Assembly (NCBI GenBank): GCA_024282035.1
Contig: JAMWZR010000012.1
Location: 1 to 64,000 of the forward strand
Reading direction: 5' to 3'
DNA: 64,000 nucleotides
Source of the DNA: Nitrosomonas sp.
GTDB taxonomy: Bacteria > Pseudomonadota > Gammaproteobacteria > Burkholderiales > Nitrosomonadaceae
Shown: positions 10,004-18,852 of the stretch, piece by piece
Layout of the letters: every line of letters starts with the position of its first letter
How positions within the stretch are numbered: the first letter of the stretch is position 1
Made by a program: the position numbers and the translations under genes
The notes under the pieces: model-generated
What the model was told of the DNA's origin: nothing
The model's database searches: none
The model's input: the letters and a program-made list of their open reading frames with translations, nothing else

Positions 10004-10447
10004 ATGAAAAATTCGTATGCAACGTTATTTTTTTGGGGGGCCATTGTATTGTCCGGTTGTGCAGCATCTTCGGAGTATCGGCATGCCCCCTATGTTTCAC
10101 CTTCGCAGTTTCAGACCTATAACTGCAACGAATTGCTTGCGGAAGTAGAACGCATACAAACCAGAGTCAGTCAGATTACCGGAAAAGCGAGCGATACCGC
10201 GCCAGCAAAAGATAAGTGGATTTTGGGTGCTGACTTGTCGCTTTCATGGACTGCATTATTTGCCTTGGCAGAAACTAAAGAGCAGGAAGCAGAATATGCG
10301 CAACTCAAAAACGAATATGATGCCATCCAGCACTGGGCGATCGCGAAACAGTGCTCGGGTGTCATTCCTCCGGCAGAAAAGCCGCCGGAATTCGATCCCA
10401 ATCTTGTCAATGAACTGAAGTCTGACCGCCTCATACGCCAGCAGTAG
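10004..10447 (+). CDS. Hypothetical lipoprotein
   Basis: The ATG at 10004 is preceded by GGGAGTGAG and gives a clean lipoprotein signal (MKNSYATLFFWGAIVLSGC, lipobox LSGC, Cys19). An upstream in-frame ATG would place 40 unlikely residues before the signal. The mature part is about 128 residues with an early CNELLAEVERIQTRVSQITG helix, a hydrophobic stretch around WILGADLSLSWTALFALA and a second helix rich in glutamate. This resembles small lipoproteins of unknown role in proteobacteria. It runs towards hypX, whose stop lies seven bases away on the other strand. Confidence 0.72.
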   Translation: MKNSYATLFFWGAIVLSGCAASSEYRHAPYVSPSQFQTYNCNELLAEVERIQTRVSQITGKASDTAPAKDKWILGADLSLSWTALFALAETKEQEAEYAQLKNEYDAIQHWAIAKQCSGVIPPAEKPPEFDPNLVNELKSDRLIRQQ

Positions 10448-10454
10448 TTTGCGT

Positions 10455-12188
10455 CTATTTGCTTCGATGCCGCGCTAAATAGCGCGGAGTCCAGCCATGA
10501 GGTCGTTTATAAACGAAATGATAACGCGCCACATGGTAGCTTGGATCAAATCCGTAAAAGTTCAGTTGCATGCGTTGCAACTCTTCGGACCGATAGCTTT
10601 GTAAGGGTTTGCGCTGTTCGTCGATTTGTCGCTGCGACTGCTTCTTCTCAAGTTGCTGCAAATAGTCCGCACTTGCAGCCATGCTAGTTGCCATTTCTTG
10701 GATTCTTTTTCCGAAATCGACGTGATCCAATGTCAGGCAGGCGTCGATCAAACCCAGTTGTTGTGCTTCCATTGCACCAATGGGGAGTCGGGTTTCCATA
10801 AGCTGTCTGGCCTGTTCAGAAGATACCCGTCGCGGTAGTAAATAAGTCCAGTACTCCGAACCATACAGATTGCCCATGTTTTTATAATGTGGATTCAGGA
10901 TGACACTGGTGCGTGCATAAATGTAATCGGCTGCCAACGATAGAAACACGCCACCCGCACCGGCGTTGCCCTGTAGCGCTGCCACCGTCAGCTGTCGGGT
11001 GTTGGTGATGATTGCCAGTACCAGATCGTCCATGGCATTGATATTGCGCCAGGATTCGTCGGCTGGACTCGATGCGTATTCAATGTGATTGAGGTGAATG
11101 CCATTGCTCCAGAAATCCGGGCCGCCCATGAGTACGATGATCCGCACGGAGGTGTCAGTGGCCCGCAAATAGGCTTCACGCAAACGTTCGCATTGCCGGG
11201 TATCCATCGCACCATTATAAAAACTGAAGTTTAGGTAACCTACTTGATCTTCATGCTCAAACCAGATATCGCGGTAGGTGCTTCCGGTTTCTGACGCAAA
11301 GGCATCAAGGTGAATCTCGGGTACATCGGTAAGGCTATCTTGTAATGCCAGGGTAGCGGCTATCTTGAATGTAGGGTGGGTGTCGCTTTTTTGTTTTAGA
11401 AAGCCGATCCAGACCGCGCCATCGACTGTGGCCCGGCAAATCGCATTTTGCCGTTTGGCGATGATATTTCCGGGTATTCCTCGCAAACGATCCTCAGCAT
11501 GTGCATCGTACAGGTAATAGGCTATCCCCTCGATACTATCCAGTACACCTGGAAATCCGTCTGCTGCATGGATTTTCTTCAGAATTGTTCGCGTGGAATC
11601 ATGCTCCCAGACGATAGTCCGATCAGTCTGCATGATGAGTGTGTGCAGTCGGCCCAGCACGTTTGGGTCAGCATAGTTGAGTGGTATCGGGGTGTAGGTG
11701 CCAGATTGTAAGCGTGATATGGCCTGCAGGACCGCAGTAGTCGCTGCTTCGACAACTTCACGGCGATACAGGCTACTCTTGGTGGCGAAACGCATCGGAA
11801 AAACCTGTGATGCCCAGATGTCACCAGCATCCATTTCGGCATTGGCCTGCAACACGGTTACGCCCCATTGCGGTTGATCCTGCATGATTGCCCAGTCGAG
11901 TGCGGATGGACCGCGATCTCCAATGATGCCCGGATGTACGATCAAGCAGCGAAATTGCTGCCAGATCATTGCAGGAATGGCACGTTTCAGGAATGGTGCA
12001 ACGATCAGATCGGGTTGAAATAATGTAGCCGCTTCACACGAAACGGCATCGCTGATATCCAGTTCCACCGAAACTTCGAATCCGTGACGAGTAAGCTCGA
12101 CATGCAGGCGTTGTGCCAAACTATTAAAGCTATGGGTTAGAAACAGAATCTTCAACGGATCAGCAAATCCTTGGGAGCTGTTCGCCAT
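10455..12188 (-). CDS. hypX: HypX/HoxX, CO-supplying hydrogenase maturation enzyme
   Basis: HypX makes the carbon monoxide ligand of the [NiFe]-hydrogenase active site from formyl-tetrahydrofolate, via formyl-CoA. It is found mainly in organisms that use hydrogenase in air. The N-terminal half (about 10-260) is a formyl-tetrahydrofolate transferase-like domain (APFLKRAIP, then HPGIIGDRGPSALDW). The C-terminal half (about 300-520) is an enoyl-CoA hydratase/isomerase-like domain with the oxyanion-hole region QGNAGAGGVFLSLAADYI and NPHYKNMGNLYGSEYW. The length of 577 residues is standard. It overlaps the end of hypE by 29 bases and is last in hypCDEX. Confidence 0.93.
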   Translation of the reverse strand: MANSSQGFADPLKILFLTHSFNSLAQRLHVELTRHGFEVSVELDISDAVSCEAATLFQPDLIVAPFLKRAIPAMIWQQFRCLIVHPGIIGDRGPSALDWAIMQDQPQWGVTVLQANAEMDAGDIWASQVFPMRFATKSSLYRREVVEAATTAVLQAISRLQSGTYTPIPLNYADPNVLGRLHTLIMQTDRTIVWEHDSTRTILKKIHAADGFPGVLDSIEGIAYYLYDAHAEDRLRGIPGNIIAKRQNAICRATVDGAVWIGFLKQKSDTHPTFKIAATLALQDSLTDVPEIHLDAFASETGSTYRDIWFEHEDQVGYLNFSFYNGAMDTRQCERLREAYLRATDTSVRIIVLMGGPDFWSNGIHLNHIEYASSPADESWRNINAMDDLVLAIITNTRQLTVAALQGNAGAGGVFLSLAADYIYARTSVILNPHYKNMGNLYGSEYWTYLLPRRVSSEQARQLMETRLPIGAMEAQQLGLIDACLTLDHVDFGKRIQEMATSMAASADYLQQLEKKQSQRQIDEQRKPLQSYRSEELQRMQLNFYGFDPSYHVARYHFVYKRPHGWTPRYLARHRSK

Positions 12189-13215
12189 TCAGCCAATCAA
12201 CTATACGTCTGCCACCGAAACGGGTTTGCATCTGTATAAAGCAATGCGTATCTTCGATGACTTCGCCAATGATCGCGGCGTGTTTACCCAAGGGATGGGC
12301 TTGCATCGCTGTGAGCAAATTTTCTGCATCTGCGGGTGAGCATATGGCGATGAGCTTGCCTTCGTTGGCGATATACAGCGGATCGAGTCCGAGAAATTCG
12401 CAAGCTGCGTTGACCGATTCACGAATGGGCAGATATTCTTCTTGCACTAGCATGCCCACCGAGGATTGTCGGGCAATTTCGTTCAGGGCTGTTGCCAGTC
12501 CGCCTCGGGTCGGATCGCGCAAAGCATGGATATCCGGTACGACAGTGATCATATGCGCCACCAGTTCGTGCAGCGGAGCGCTATCCGATTCAATAGTGGT
12601 ATCGAAGGATAGGTTTTCCCGTTGTGCCATGACGGCCACACCATGATCGCCCAGGAACCCCGATACCAGTATTTTGTCACCGGGACTGGCACGATGGGCT
12701 GAAATATCGATACCATCCGGTACCCAGCCCAGACCCGTTGTAGTAATGAATACTCCATCGCCGCTTCCCCTCTCAACCACTTTGGTGTCACCGGTTACAA
12801 TCGGCACCTTGGCATTGCGTGCAGCTTCGGCCATGGAATCGACGATGCGTTTCAGGTCGATCAACGGGAATCCTTCCTCCAGAATGAAACTGGCCGCCAG
12901 ATAACGGGGTTGGGCGCCGGACATGGCAATGTCGTTGATTGTGCCATGCACGGATAGGCTGCCGATATTACCGCCGGGAAAAAATAACGGGGTAATCACA
13001 TGACTGTCGGTGGACATTACCATGCGCCCACCCGAGGAAGGAAAACAAGCCTGATCATTAAGCAAGCGGAGAATGGCGTTATCGAATGCGGCCACGAAAA
13101 GCTGCTCGATCAGTTGGGCGGTTGCTCTTCCTCCGCTGCCATGTGCCATTTCCACATGACCATGCTTGAGATCCAGGGCGCGCACATAGCCAGATTTGAC
13201 CTTGATGGATGACAA
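12160..13215 (-). CDS. hypE: Hydrogenase maturation factor HypE
   Basis: HypE dehydrates a carbamoylated C-terminal cysteine to a thiocyanate, which supplies the cyanide ligands of the [NiFe] site. The N-terminal AHGSGGRAT motif is typical of the PurM/SelD-like ATP-binding fold. The protein ends with PRIC, the essential modified cysteine. The length is 351 residues. The start is a TTG at 13215, three bases after the hypD stop. No in-frame ATG gives a complete N-terminus before the AHGSGG motif, so the TTG is accepted with some doubt. HypF, which supplies the carbamoyl group, is not in the window. Confidence 0.93.
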   Translation of the reverse strand: MSSIKVKSGYVRALDLKHGHVEMAHGSGGRATAQLIEQLFVAAFDNAILRLLNDQACFPSSGGRMVMSTDSHVITPLFFPGGNIGSLSVHGTINDIAMSGAQPRYLAASFILEEGFPLIDLKRIVDSMAEAARNAKVPIVTGDTKVVERGSGDGVFITTTGLGWVPDGIDISAHRASPGDKILVSGFLGDHGVAVMAQRENLSFDTTIESDSAPLHELVAHMITVVPDIHALRDPTRGGLATALNEIARQSSVGMLVQEEYLPIRESVNAACEFLGLDPLYIANEGKLIAICSPADAENLLTAMQAHPLGKHAAIIGEVIEDTHCFIQMQTRFGGRRIVDWLNGEQLPRIC

Positions 13216-13218
13216 TTT

Positions 13219-14367
13219 TTATACCCGTGCGGAGATACTGGATTGATGATCCCGAAAGCGGCCATAGCGATAGTGTGCAGCACATGCACCTTCGGACGAA
13301 ACCATGCAGGAGCCAATGGGGTTGTCGGGCGTGCAGACCGTTCCAAAAATCTTGCAGTCTTGTGGCCGTTTGACGCCGCGCAAGATGGCACCGCATTCGC
13401 ATGCCTTGTTATCTGCAATCGATCGTTCTTCTATTGGGAAACGTAACTCTGCGTCAAAATCGGCATACTCAGCTTTTATTTTCAGAGCACTGTAAGGAAT
13501 AACACCCAATCCGCGCCATTCAAAGGTGCGGCGCAGTTCAAATACATCTGCCACGGTTTGCTGTGCTTTGAGGTTACCGTTCTGCAGAACGGCGCGACTA
13601 AATTCGTTCTCCACCTCGATCCGATTGGTATTGATCTGACGTATCAGCATCAGTATTGCTTGCATCACATCTAGCGGTTCAAAACCTGCGATTACAACTG
13701 GCTTCTGGAATTCTTCGGCAAAATAATCGTAAGGTTGGCTACCGATCACGACCGAAACATGCGCAGGGCCGATGAAGCCATCCAGTTGAACCAGACCGAG
13801 CTCGCGCACTTCAGGTGATTGCAGGATATGTGCAATCGCGGGTGGCGTCAGTACATGATTGCAATAGACTGAAAAATTTTTCAGATTTGCTGCACGGGCC
13901 TGCTGCAGGGCAACTGCAGTAGGAGGAACGGTGGTCTCGAAACCGATGGCAAAGAATACTACCTGACGATCCGGGTTGTTCTGGGCGATATTCACAGCAT
14001 CGATGCTGGAATAGACCATTCTGACGTCGGCGCCCGCTGCCTTGGCTTTAAGCAGGCTCATGCCATCAGTTGTCGGAATTCTTAGCATGTCGCCATAAGT
14101 GCAGAGAATCAATCCCGGAATGTGTGACAGCGATATAGCGGTTTGTACGCGACCAACGGGGAGGATGCATACCGGACAGCCCGGGCCATGGATCATCTCG
14201 ACATGGTTAGGTAACAGATCGACAATTCCAAAACGTGAAATGGCGTGAGTATGCCCGCCACAAAATTCCATGAATTGATAATGTTTCGCAGGATCGGCCT
14301 CGGATTTGATTTGGCTGGCAATTTGAAGTGCCAAGTTTCTGTCGCGAAATTCATCAATATATTTCAT
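13219..14367 (-). CDS. hypD: Hydrogenase maturation factor HypD
   Basis: Iron-sulfur scaffold that, with HypC, assembles the Fe(CN)2CO unit of [NiFe]-hydrogenase. The conserved motifs are present in order: FCGGHTHAI, GPGCPVCILP and a cysteine-rich C-terminal [4Fe-4S] segment (CECGAILRG, then DCKIFGTVC, then GSCMVSSEGAC). The ATG at 14367 starts MKYIDEFRD, the usual HypD N-terminus. An in-frame longer version would run into hypC. It lies 16 bases after hypC. Confidence 0.95.
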   Translation of the reverse strand: MKYIDEFRDRNLALQIASQIKSEADPAKHYQFMEFCGGHTHAISRFGIVDLLPNHVEMIHGPGCPVCILPVGRVQTAISLSHIPGLILCTYGDMLRIPTTDGMSLLKAKAAGADVRMVYSSIDAVNIAQNNPDRQVVFFAIGFETTVPPTAVALQQARAANLKNFSVYCNHVLTPPAIAHILQSPEVRELGLVQLDGFIGPAHVSVVIGSQPYDYFAEEFQKPVVIAGFEPLDVMQAILMLIRQINTNRIEVENEFSRAVLQNGNLKAQQTVADVFELRRTFEWRGLGVIPYSALKIKAEYADFDAELRFPIEERSIADNKACECGAILRGVKRPQDCKIFGTVCTPDNPIGSCMVSSEGACAAHYRYGRFRDHQSSISARV

Positions 14368-14383
14368 GGTGAAAGACTTCTGC

Positions 14384-14614
14384 TCAGATTTGGTTATCCA
14401 GACTGGACATTTCGGCAAAGAATGCCAGGGTACGTTCGGCTTCGGCCGGATCGAGTCTTTGTAGTGCAAAGCCAACATGAACGATGACATAGTCTCCGGG
14501 CTGAATGTTTTCTACCAGTGCCAGCGAGACAGTCTTGCGGATACCACTCAGGTTGACGATGGCATGATTGTCTGTTGTCAGTTTTTCAACACAAGCTGGA
14601 ATTGCGAGGCACAT
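14384..14614 (-). CDS. hypC: Hydrogenase maturation chaperone HypC
   Basis: Small chaperone that carries the iron unit from HypD to the hydrogenase large subunit. The ATG at 14614 was chosen because it yields MCLAIPA, placing the essential cysteine at position 2. A GTG two codons upstream would bury it. The 76-residue length is typical. It is first in the hypC-hypD-hypE-hypX unit. hypA, hypB, hypF and hydrogenase subunit genes are absent here. Confidence 0.94.
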   Translation of the reverse strand: MCLAIPACVEKLTTDNHAIVNLSGIRKTVSLALVENIQPGDYVIVHVGFALQRLDPAEAERTLAFFAEMSSLDNQI

Positions 14615-14632
14615 AAGCACCTTTTGTCGATT

Positions 14633-14652
14633 TCATAATCGTGGGATTATGA
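14633..14652. promoter_or_regulatory. Perfect inverted repeat between hypC and the L,D-transpeptidase gene
   Basis: TCATAATCGTGGGATTATGA has 8-base arms around GTGG. It sits 18 bases upstream of hypC and 35 bases upstream of the divergent gene, so it could be an operator for either or both. No regulator family can be named from the sequence. Confidence 0.45.
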
Positions 14653-14687
14653 CATAATTAATTATTCGAGTTTCTCATTGGCTATCC

Positions 14688-15266
14688 ATGATCAAACAAG
14701 GCTCATATATTCCGTATTTGAACCCCAGTCTGTCAGTATTTCTGGTTGTGCTGACTCTATATTTTTCGCTTGCCCATGCTGAAAATGGGGTCTGGATCGA
14801 TGTGGATACCGCAGAGCACAAGCTGTTTGTTATGGAAGGAAATAAAATTCAAGCTGAATTCAATAATGTCGCAATAGGACGGTTTGGTACGACTTGGTCC
14901 AAAATGACCAAAGACGATAAAACCCCATTGGGGAAATTCAAGATTGGCTGGGTGAATGAAAAAAGCCGTTACTATCGTTTTTTTGGTTTGGATTACCCCG
15001 ATCTCGAAACAGCCAAACGAGCGAGAGAGGAGGAGCGAATCTCGGAAGATGTATGGTTATCCATTCTGGAGGCAAGCAGCCTTGGTAAGACTCCCCCTCA
15101 AAACACGCCTCTGGGGGGGCACATTGGTATCCATGGCATAGGTAACGGTGATCAGGAAATTCATCATCAATATAACTGGACTAATGGTTGCGTGGCTCTT
15201 ACTAATGATCAGATAGATAGACTGGGTAAATGGATCAAGCTTGGTACCCTCGTAAATATCCGTTAG
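14688..15266 (+). CDS. L,D-transpeptidase (YkuD domain), secreted
   Basis: Predicted periplasmic enzyme that forms 3-3 peptidoglycan crosslinks or attaches proteins to the wall. A signal peptide (about 1-32, ending LAHAENG) precedes the YkuD domain (35-192). The catalytic motif is present as GIHG (His149) and NGCVAL (Cys168). A Lpp-like lipoprotein follows 280 bases downstream, so a lipoprotein-tethering role is possible but is inference. The length of 192 residues is in the ErfK/YbiS-like short range. Confidence 0.87.
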   Translation: MIKQGSYIPYLNPSLSVFLVVLTLYFSLAHAENGVWIDVDTAEHKLFVMEGNKIQAEFNNVAIGRFGTTWSKMTKDDKTPLGKFKIGWVNEKSRYYRFFGLDYPDLETAKRAREEERISEDVWLSILEASSLGKTPPQNTPLGGHIGIHGIGNGDQEIHHQYNWTNGCVALTNDQIDRLGKWIKLGTLVNIR

Positions 15267-15548
15267 TAGCTTCTGAATCGACCATGAACCGTTTTTTCTA
15301 TTGCATTGTTTACTGTTGTTAATAGATTGAATTTATTTGTTTATATAAAAATATATATAAATCAATTGGTTGTGTTGATGATAATTTCGATGAACTTGAT
15401 GTGCTTTATATATTTGTTACGGAATCCATTTATTTTGCAGAAAAAATCAGATAATATGAATTTGTGCTGTCAATAATTATTTACAGCTAAAAGTAGCGGT
15501 TGTAGTTGTTTATGTGCATTAAATAAAATAAACACTGAGGAGATCGGA

Positions 15549-15827
15549 ATGAAATTTAGATTTAAAAATCCAGTTCGCGCGTTAACAGTAGTTGTGTTAG
15601 CAAGTTCATTAATTGGTTTGACAGGTTGTGCAACAACAGCACAATTCGAAGAATTGCAAAACAAAGTTAACGCAGTTGCAGCTGACGCCTCTGCAGCCAA
15701 AGCTGAAGCAGCCGCTGCTAATGCAAAAGCAAACGATGCAGTCCGTATTGCTGATGAAGCCAACAGACGTTCAATGGAGACAGAATCCAAGATTGATCGT
15801 ATGTTCAAAAAAGCAATGCACAAGTAA
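15549..15827 (+). CDS. Lpp/OprI-like alanine-rich lipoprotein
   Basis: Abundant-type small outer-membrane lipoprotein. The signal ends in a lipobox LTGC (Cys27). It is followed by a coiled-coil alanine zipper (about 38-80) with heptad-like repeats of AAA, AKAEAAAANAKAN and DEANRR, and a lysine at the C-terminus (MHK) as in Braun lipoproteins that link to peptidoglycan. A strong ribosome site (GAGGAGATCGGA) and a perfect intrinsic terminator 31 bases after the stop fit a highly expressed monocistronic gene. Confidence 0.85.
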   Translation: MKFRFKNPVRALTVVVLASSLIGLTGCATTAQFEELQNKVNAVAADASAAKAEAAAANAKANDAVRIADEANRRSMETESKIDRMFKKAMHK

Positions 15828-15860
15828 AAGATTGATTGCGAGTTAGGCAATCGATATAAA

Positions 15861-15884
15861 AACCCCTCCGCAGAGGGGTTTTTT
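15861..15884 (+). terminator. Rho-independent terminator of the lipoprotein gene
   Basis: AACCCCTC, loop CGCA, GAGGGGTT, then a T-run. Eight-base GC-rich stem. Confidence 0.92.
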
Positions 15885-15992
15885 ATTGTTATCGAACCGA
15901 CTCAATTGGTTATTTAAACTTGAAATGTGTTGCATGCTTATTTTCTGTTCAATGAACAAAGTGTCTTCATCTCTAATGAAATCCAATGAAAG

Positions 15993-16016
15993 ACAAGCAT
16001 GTGCGCTTGTTTTTTT
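15993..16016 (+). terminator. Second intrinsic-terminator-like hairpin with no upstream gene
   Basis: ACAAGC (15993-15998), loop ATGTGC, GCTTGT (16005-16010), then six Ts. No reading frame lies between the lipoprotein terminator at 15884 and this hairpin. The 15885-16184 interval otherwise looks empty apart from whatever promoter serves the TonB receptor gene. Confidence 0.5.
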
Positions 16017-16184
16017 AGCTGAATAGTATTTACAGTTAATTTGTAGGGAACCCTATTTTTTTCCTAGTTAGCGCTTTACTGAATTTTCAATCTAATTAAA
16101 CGATAAAACCCTTTCTCTTTCCATCTTTAATATTCTGTTTTACATGATTAAATCAGGGAATTTGCCTTTAATCCCTATTTCATC

Positions 16185-18191
16185 GTGTTTACTATATTTC
16201 GTGTAACGCGTTCAAAGCCTGTTGCGGTAGCGGCATCGCTATTGCTTGGCTTACTTGTTGTGCCAATGAAGCTTGTTTTTGCCAGTCAGAGTTTGGAGCA
16301 CTTGAGTCTGGAAGAACTGACCAAAATCACGATCATGGGTGCTTCCAAATATGAACAGAAGCAGCAGCAGGTGGCGGCGGCAGTAAGTGTGATTACCCGC
16401 AAGGATATCAGGACATATGGTTGGCGTACGCTGAACGAAGCGCTGGCGAGTCTTTCGGGGATTTTTCCCACCTATGATTATCAGTACGACTACATGGGTA
16501 CGAGAGGGTTTGGTTTACCCGGAGATTTCAATACGCGTGTGCTGATTACCATCAATGGAAATCGTATCAATGATTCCACTTATGACCAGGGGCCAACCGG
16601 GCGAGACTTTCCCCTCGACATCGATCTGGTTGAACGTATCGAATTCATTCCGGGGCCGGGCAGTGCAGTCTATGGTCAGAACGCCATGCTGGGCGTGGTA
16701 AATATCATCACGAGAAATGGTGCTGATATTAAGGGCACGGGAGAAATGTCTACTTCCTATCAAACGGCCGAGCTGATGCCGCAGGAACGCATTACCCTAG
16801 GAAGAAAATTCGATAATGGATTGGATGCCATTATTTCGGCATCGGGCTTACAGTCTCGTGGTGGGGCGAATCGTCTGTTTGATTATGGCGACTCGGGTGT
16901 CTCGGGTCTCGCACATCATCTTGATGGTGAGAATGTCAAACAACTGTTTGCACATGCTTCCAGAGGACCACTTTCGTTTGACTTTATCTACGGTGATCGG
17001 CGCAAGGATGATCCGACCGGCATGTTTCAATCGGATCCATTGGTACCGCATCAATTTCAACGCGATCGACGGCTCAACACCCAGATTCAATACAACGATA
17101 ATTTTTTCGGTGATACATTGAATGTCATGGGACGTGTGTTTCTAGGACAGTATCGCTATGACAACCCCCTGTTTTATAGCGGTGTCAGAAATCTCTTTAC
17201 TGGGCCCAGTGATTGGCACGGTGCAGAGGTGCGTTTGTTATCCAGTGCTTTTGCCGATCACAAGCTGATGTTGGGCTTTGAATATCAAAACAGTACACGC
17301 ATCAAACAGACTTTCCAGAACTTTGAGTTGCCCGAGGAAAACGCAGTTGCAAAGAGTTCTGTGGTGCGGTTTGGTGTTTATGCACAGGATGAATGGCGTA
17401 TCAATGACCGATGGGCCGTGACGCTGGGTTTGCGTTATGATCACAATAACTGGATCGGCAGTCGCCTCAGTCCGCGAGCAGCGATAATCTGGCAGGCGAC
17501 TCCTAAAACCACTTTCAAAGCGCTATATGGTCGTGCGCATCGTGCGCCCAATGCCTATGAGCGGAATTATAATGATCAGGTATCGCAGGTAGCCAATCCG
17601 GGATTGCAGAGTGAATATGTCGATACGGCGGAAATCGTTGCGGATTACCTGCCAATAACTAACATGAATGTGCGTGCAACGGCTTATGCCTGGGATATGC
17701 ACAACCTGATTGTGCTAGGTGTCGATCCACTCAGTGGTTTATCCCAGTATCAACAGGATTCGAGCAAGGTTAGAGCGCGTGGAACAGAGCTTTCGATGGA
17801 TAAAACCTGGGACTGGGGCGCGCGCCTGCGGGCCAGTTTCGGTTTTCAGAGCGTCGAGCAACACAATATACATCAGATGAATTCACCGTATACACTGGGA
17901 AAAGTAAATTTCTCGGTACCGATTCCTTTGATAACGGGGTTACGTGCTGGTTACGAACTGCAATATTATGGCAAGCGTAAAACACTGGATGGCAGCAATA
18001 CTGGCAGCTATGTGCTGTCCAATCTGAACCTGGTGACAGATGTGCGTTGGATTAGAGGATTGGAAGCATCATTCAGTGTCTATAATTTATTTAATGAGCA
18101 TTATCAGCATCCTGCGGCCGATACCAACTGGCAGAATAGCCTGATGCAGCCAGGGCGTACCGTACGTTTCAGGTTGGATTATCGCTTTTAG
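16185..18191 (+). CDS. TonB-dependent outer-membrane receptor
   Basis: Predicted 668-residue gated outer-membrane transporter. The signal region (about 1-33) is followed by a short sequence SLEELTKITIMGASKYEQK, a TonB-box-like and early plug region, then the plug domain (about 55-170: AVSVITRKDIR, ERIEFIPGPGSAVYGQNA, GVVNIITRNG), then a beta-barrel ending in FRLDYRF with terminal aromatic Phe. The start is a GTG at 16185. YfiR-like, kinase and GGDEF genes follow on the same strand with very short gaps, so the receptor may also be a sensor. The substrate is unknown; no Fur box is visible upstream. Confidence 0.9.
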   Translation: MFTIFRVTRSKPVAVAASLLLGLLVVPMKLVFASQSLEHLSLEELTKITIMGASKYEQKQQQVAAAVSVITRKDIRTYGWRTLNEALASLSGIFPTYDYQYDYMGTRGFGLPGDFNTRVLITINGNRINDSTYDQGPTGRDFPLDIDLVERIEFIPGPGSAVYGQNAMLGVVNIITRNGADIKGTGEMSTSYQTAELMPQERITLGRKFDNGLDAIISASGLQSRGGANRLFDYGDSGVSGLAHHLDGENVKQLFAHASRGPLSFDFIYGDRRKDDPTGMFQSDPLVPHQFQRDRRLNTQIQYNDNFFGDTLNVMGRVFLGQYRYDNPLFYSGVRNLFTGPSDWHGAEVRLLSSAFADHKLMLGFEYQNSTRIKQTFQNFELPEENAVAKSSVVRFGVYAQDEWRINDRWAVTLGLRYDHNNWIGSRLSPRAAIIWQATPKTTFKALYGRAHRAPNAYERNYNDQVSQVANPGLQSEYVDTAEIVADYLPITNMNVRATAYAWDMHNLIVLGVDPLSGLSQYQQDSSKVRARGTELSMDKTWDWGARLRASFGFQSVEQHNIHQMNSPYTLGKVNFSVPIPLITGLRAGYELQYYGKRKTLDGSNTGSYVLSNLNLVTDVRWIRGLEASFSVYNLFNEHYQHPAADTNWQNSLMQPGRTVRFRLDYRF

Positions 18192-18204
18192 GCGAACCGC
18201 TGAA

Positions 18205-18852
18205 GTGATCTTCACCGACTCGAAACAGCAATCATGTCGCCGACCGGTTTCGCTACTCGCTGCTATATGTTGCCGATCGCGAATAGGTCATCTTTATTCT
18301 GCACTTCTTCCGAACTGGTTGTTGGCGTGGCACAGACATTTTTCAATGTGGCTGCTTTATGGCGGACTGCTTTTCAGTCTTGCATTCGCGGTAATGGCCG
18401 AGTCCCCTTCCGAGTATCGATTGAAAGTTGCTTTCCTGTACAACTTTGCGTCCTTTACGGAGTGGCCGGAATTGCAGGGTCAGGCCATTAATCTATGTAT
18501 TCTGGGCGACGATCCATTTAGGGAAAATCTGCAACATATCCGGCATAAAAACATCCACGATCGTGATTTGTCGATTCTACATGTGAAAAAAAATGACGAT
18601 CTGTCCATGTGCCAGATTGTTTTTATTTCACGCTCCGATAGCGCAAATATTACGAATATCATCAAGCTATTGGATGGAAGGCCGATATTAACCATTGCTG
18701 ATACACCAGGTGCAGGTCAGCAAGGTGTTGTGCTCAATATGGCCGTCAAGGATGGCAAAGTGGTTTTTGAAGCTAATCTTATTATTGCAAGGAGAAAAGG
18801 TTTGAAACTCAGCTCACAGTTGCTGCGTTTTGCTACCGAGGTGTATCAGTAA
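18205..18852 (+). CDS. YfiR-family (DUF4154) periplasmic protein
   Basis: YfiR-like proteins are periplasmic regulators that in Pseudomonas repress the diguanylate cyclase YfiN. The domain is clear: [19 protein letters not shown] at its start, [16 protein letters not shown] and a C-terminal LRFATEVYQ. The 5' end is uncertain. The GTG at 18205 gives 47 extra residues with three cysteines; the ATG at 18346 would start just before the hydrophobic signal ([18 protein letters not shown]) and is a good alternative. Thirteen bases separate it from the receptor, and its stop overlaps the kinase ATG by one base (TAATG), implying coupled translation. Confidence 0.86.
   Translation: MIFTDSKQQSCRRPVSLLAAICCRSRIGHLYSALLPNWLLAWHRHFSMWLLYGGLLFSLAFAVMAESPSEYRLKVAFLYNFASFTEWPELQGQAINLCILGDDPFRENLQHIRHKNIHDRDLSILHVKKNDDLSMCQIVFISRSDSANITNIIKLLDGRPILTIADTPGAGQQGVVLNMAVKDGKVVFEANLIIARRKGLKLSSQLLRFATEVYQ

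Noticed and set aside
10470..10487. CCGCGCTAAATAGCGCGG hairpin near the hypX 3' end
   Set aside because: It lies inside the hypX coding sequence and has no T-run, so it is not a convincing terminator for either gene.
13079..13418. Alternative minus-strand frames opposite the hypE/hypD junction
   Set aside because: They overlap the confirmed hypE and hypD genes in other frames and carry no domain.
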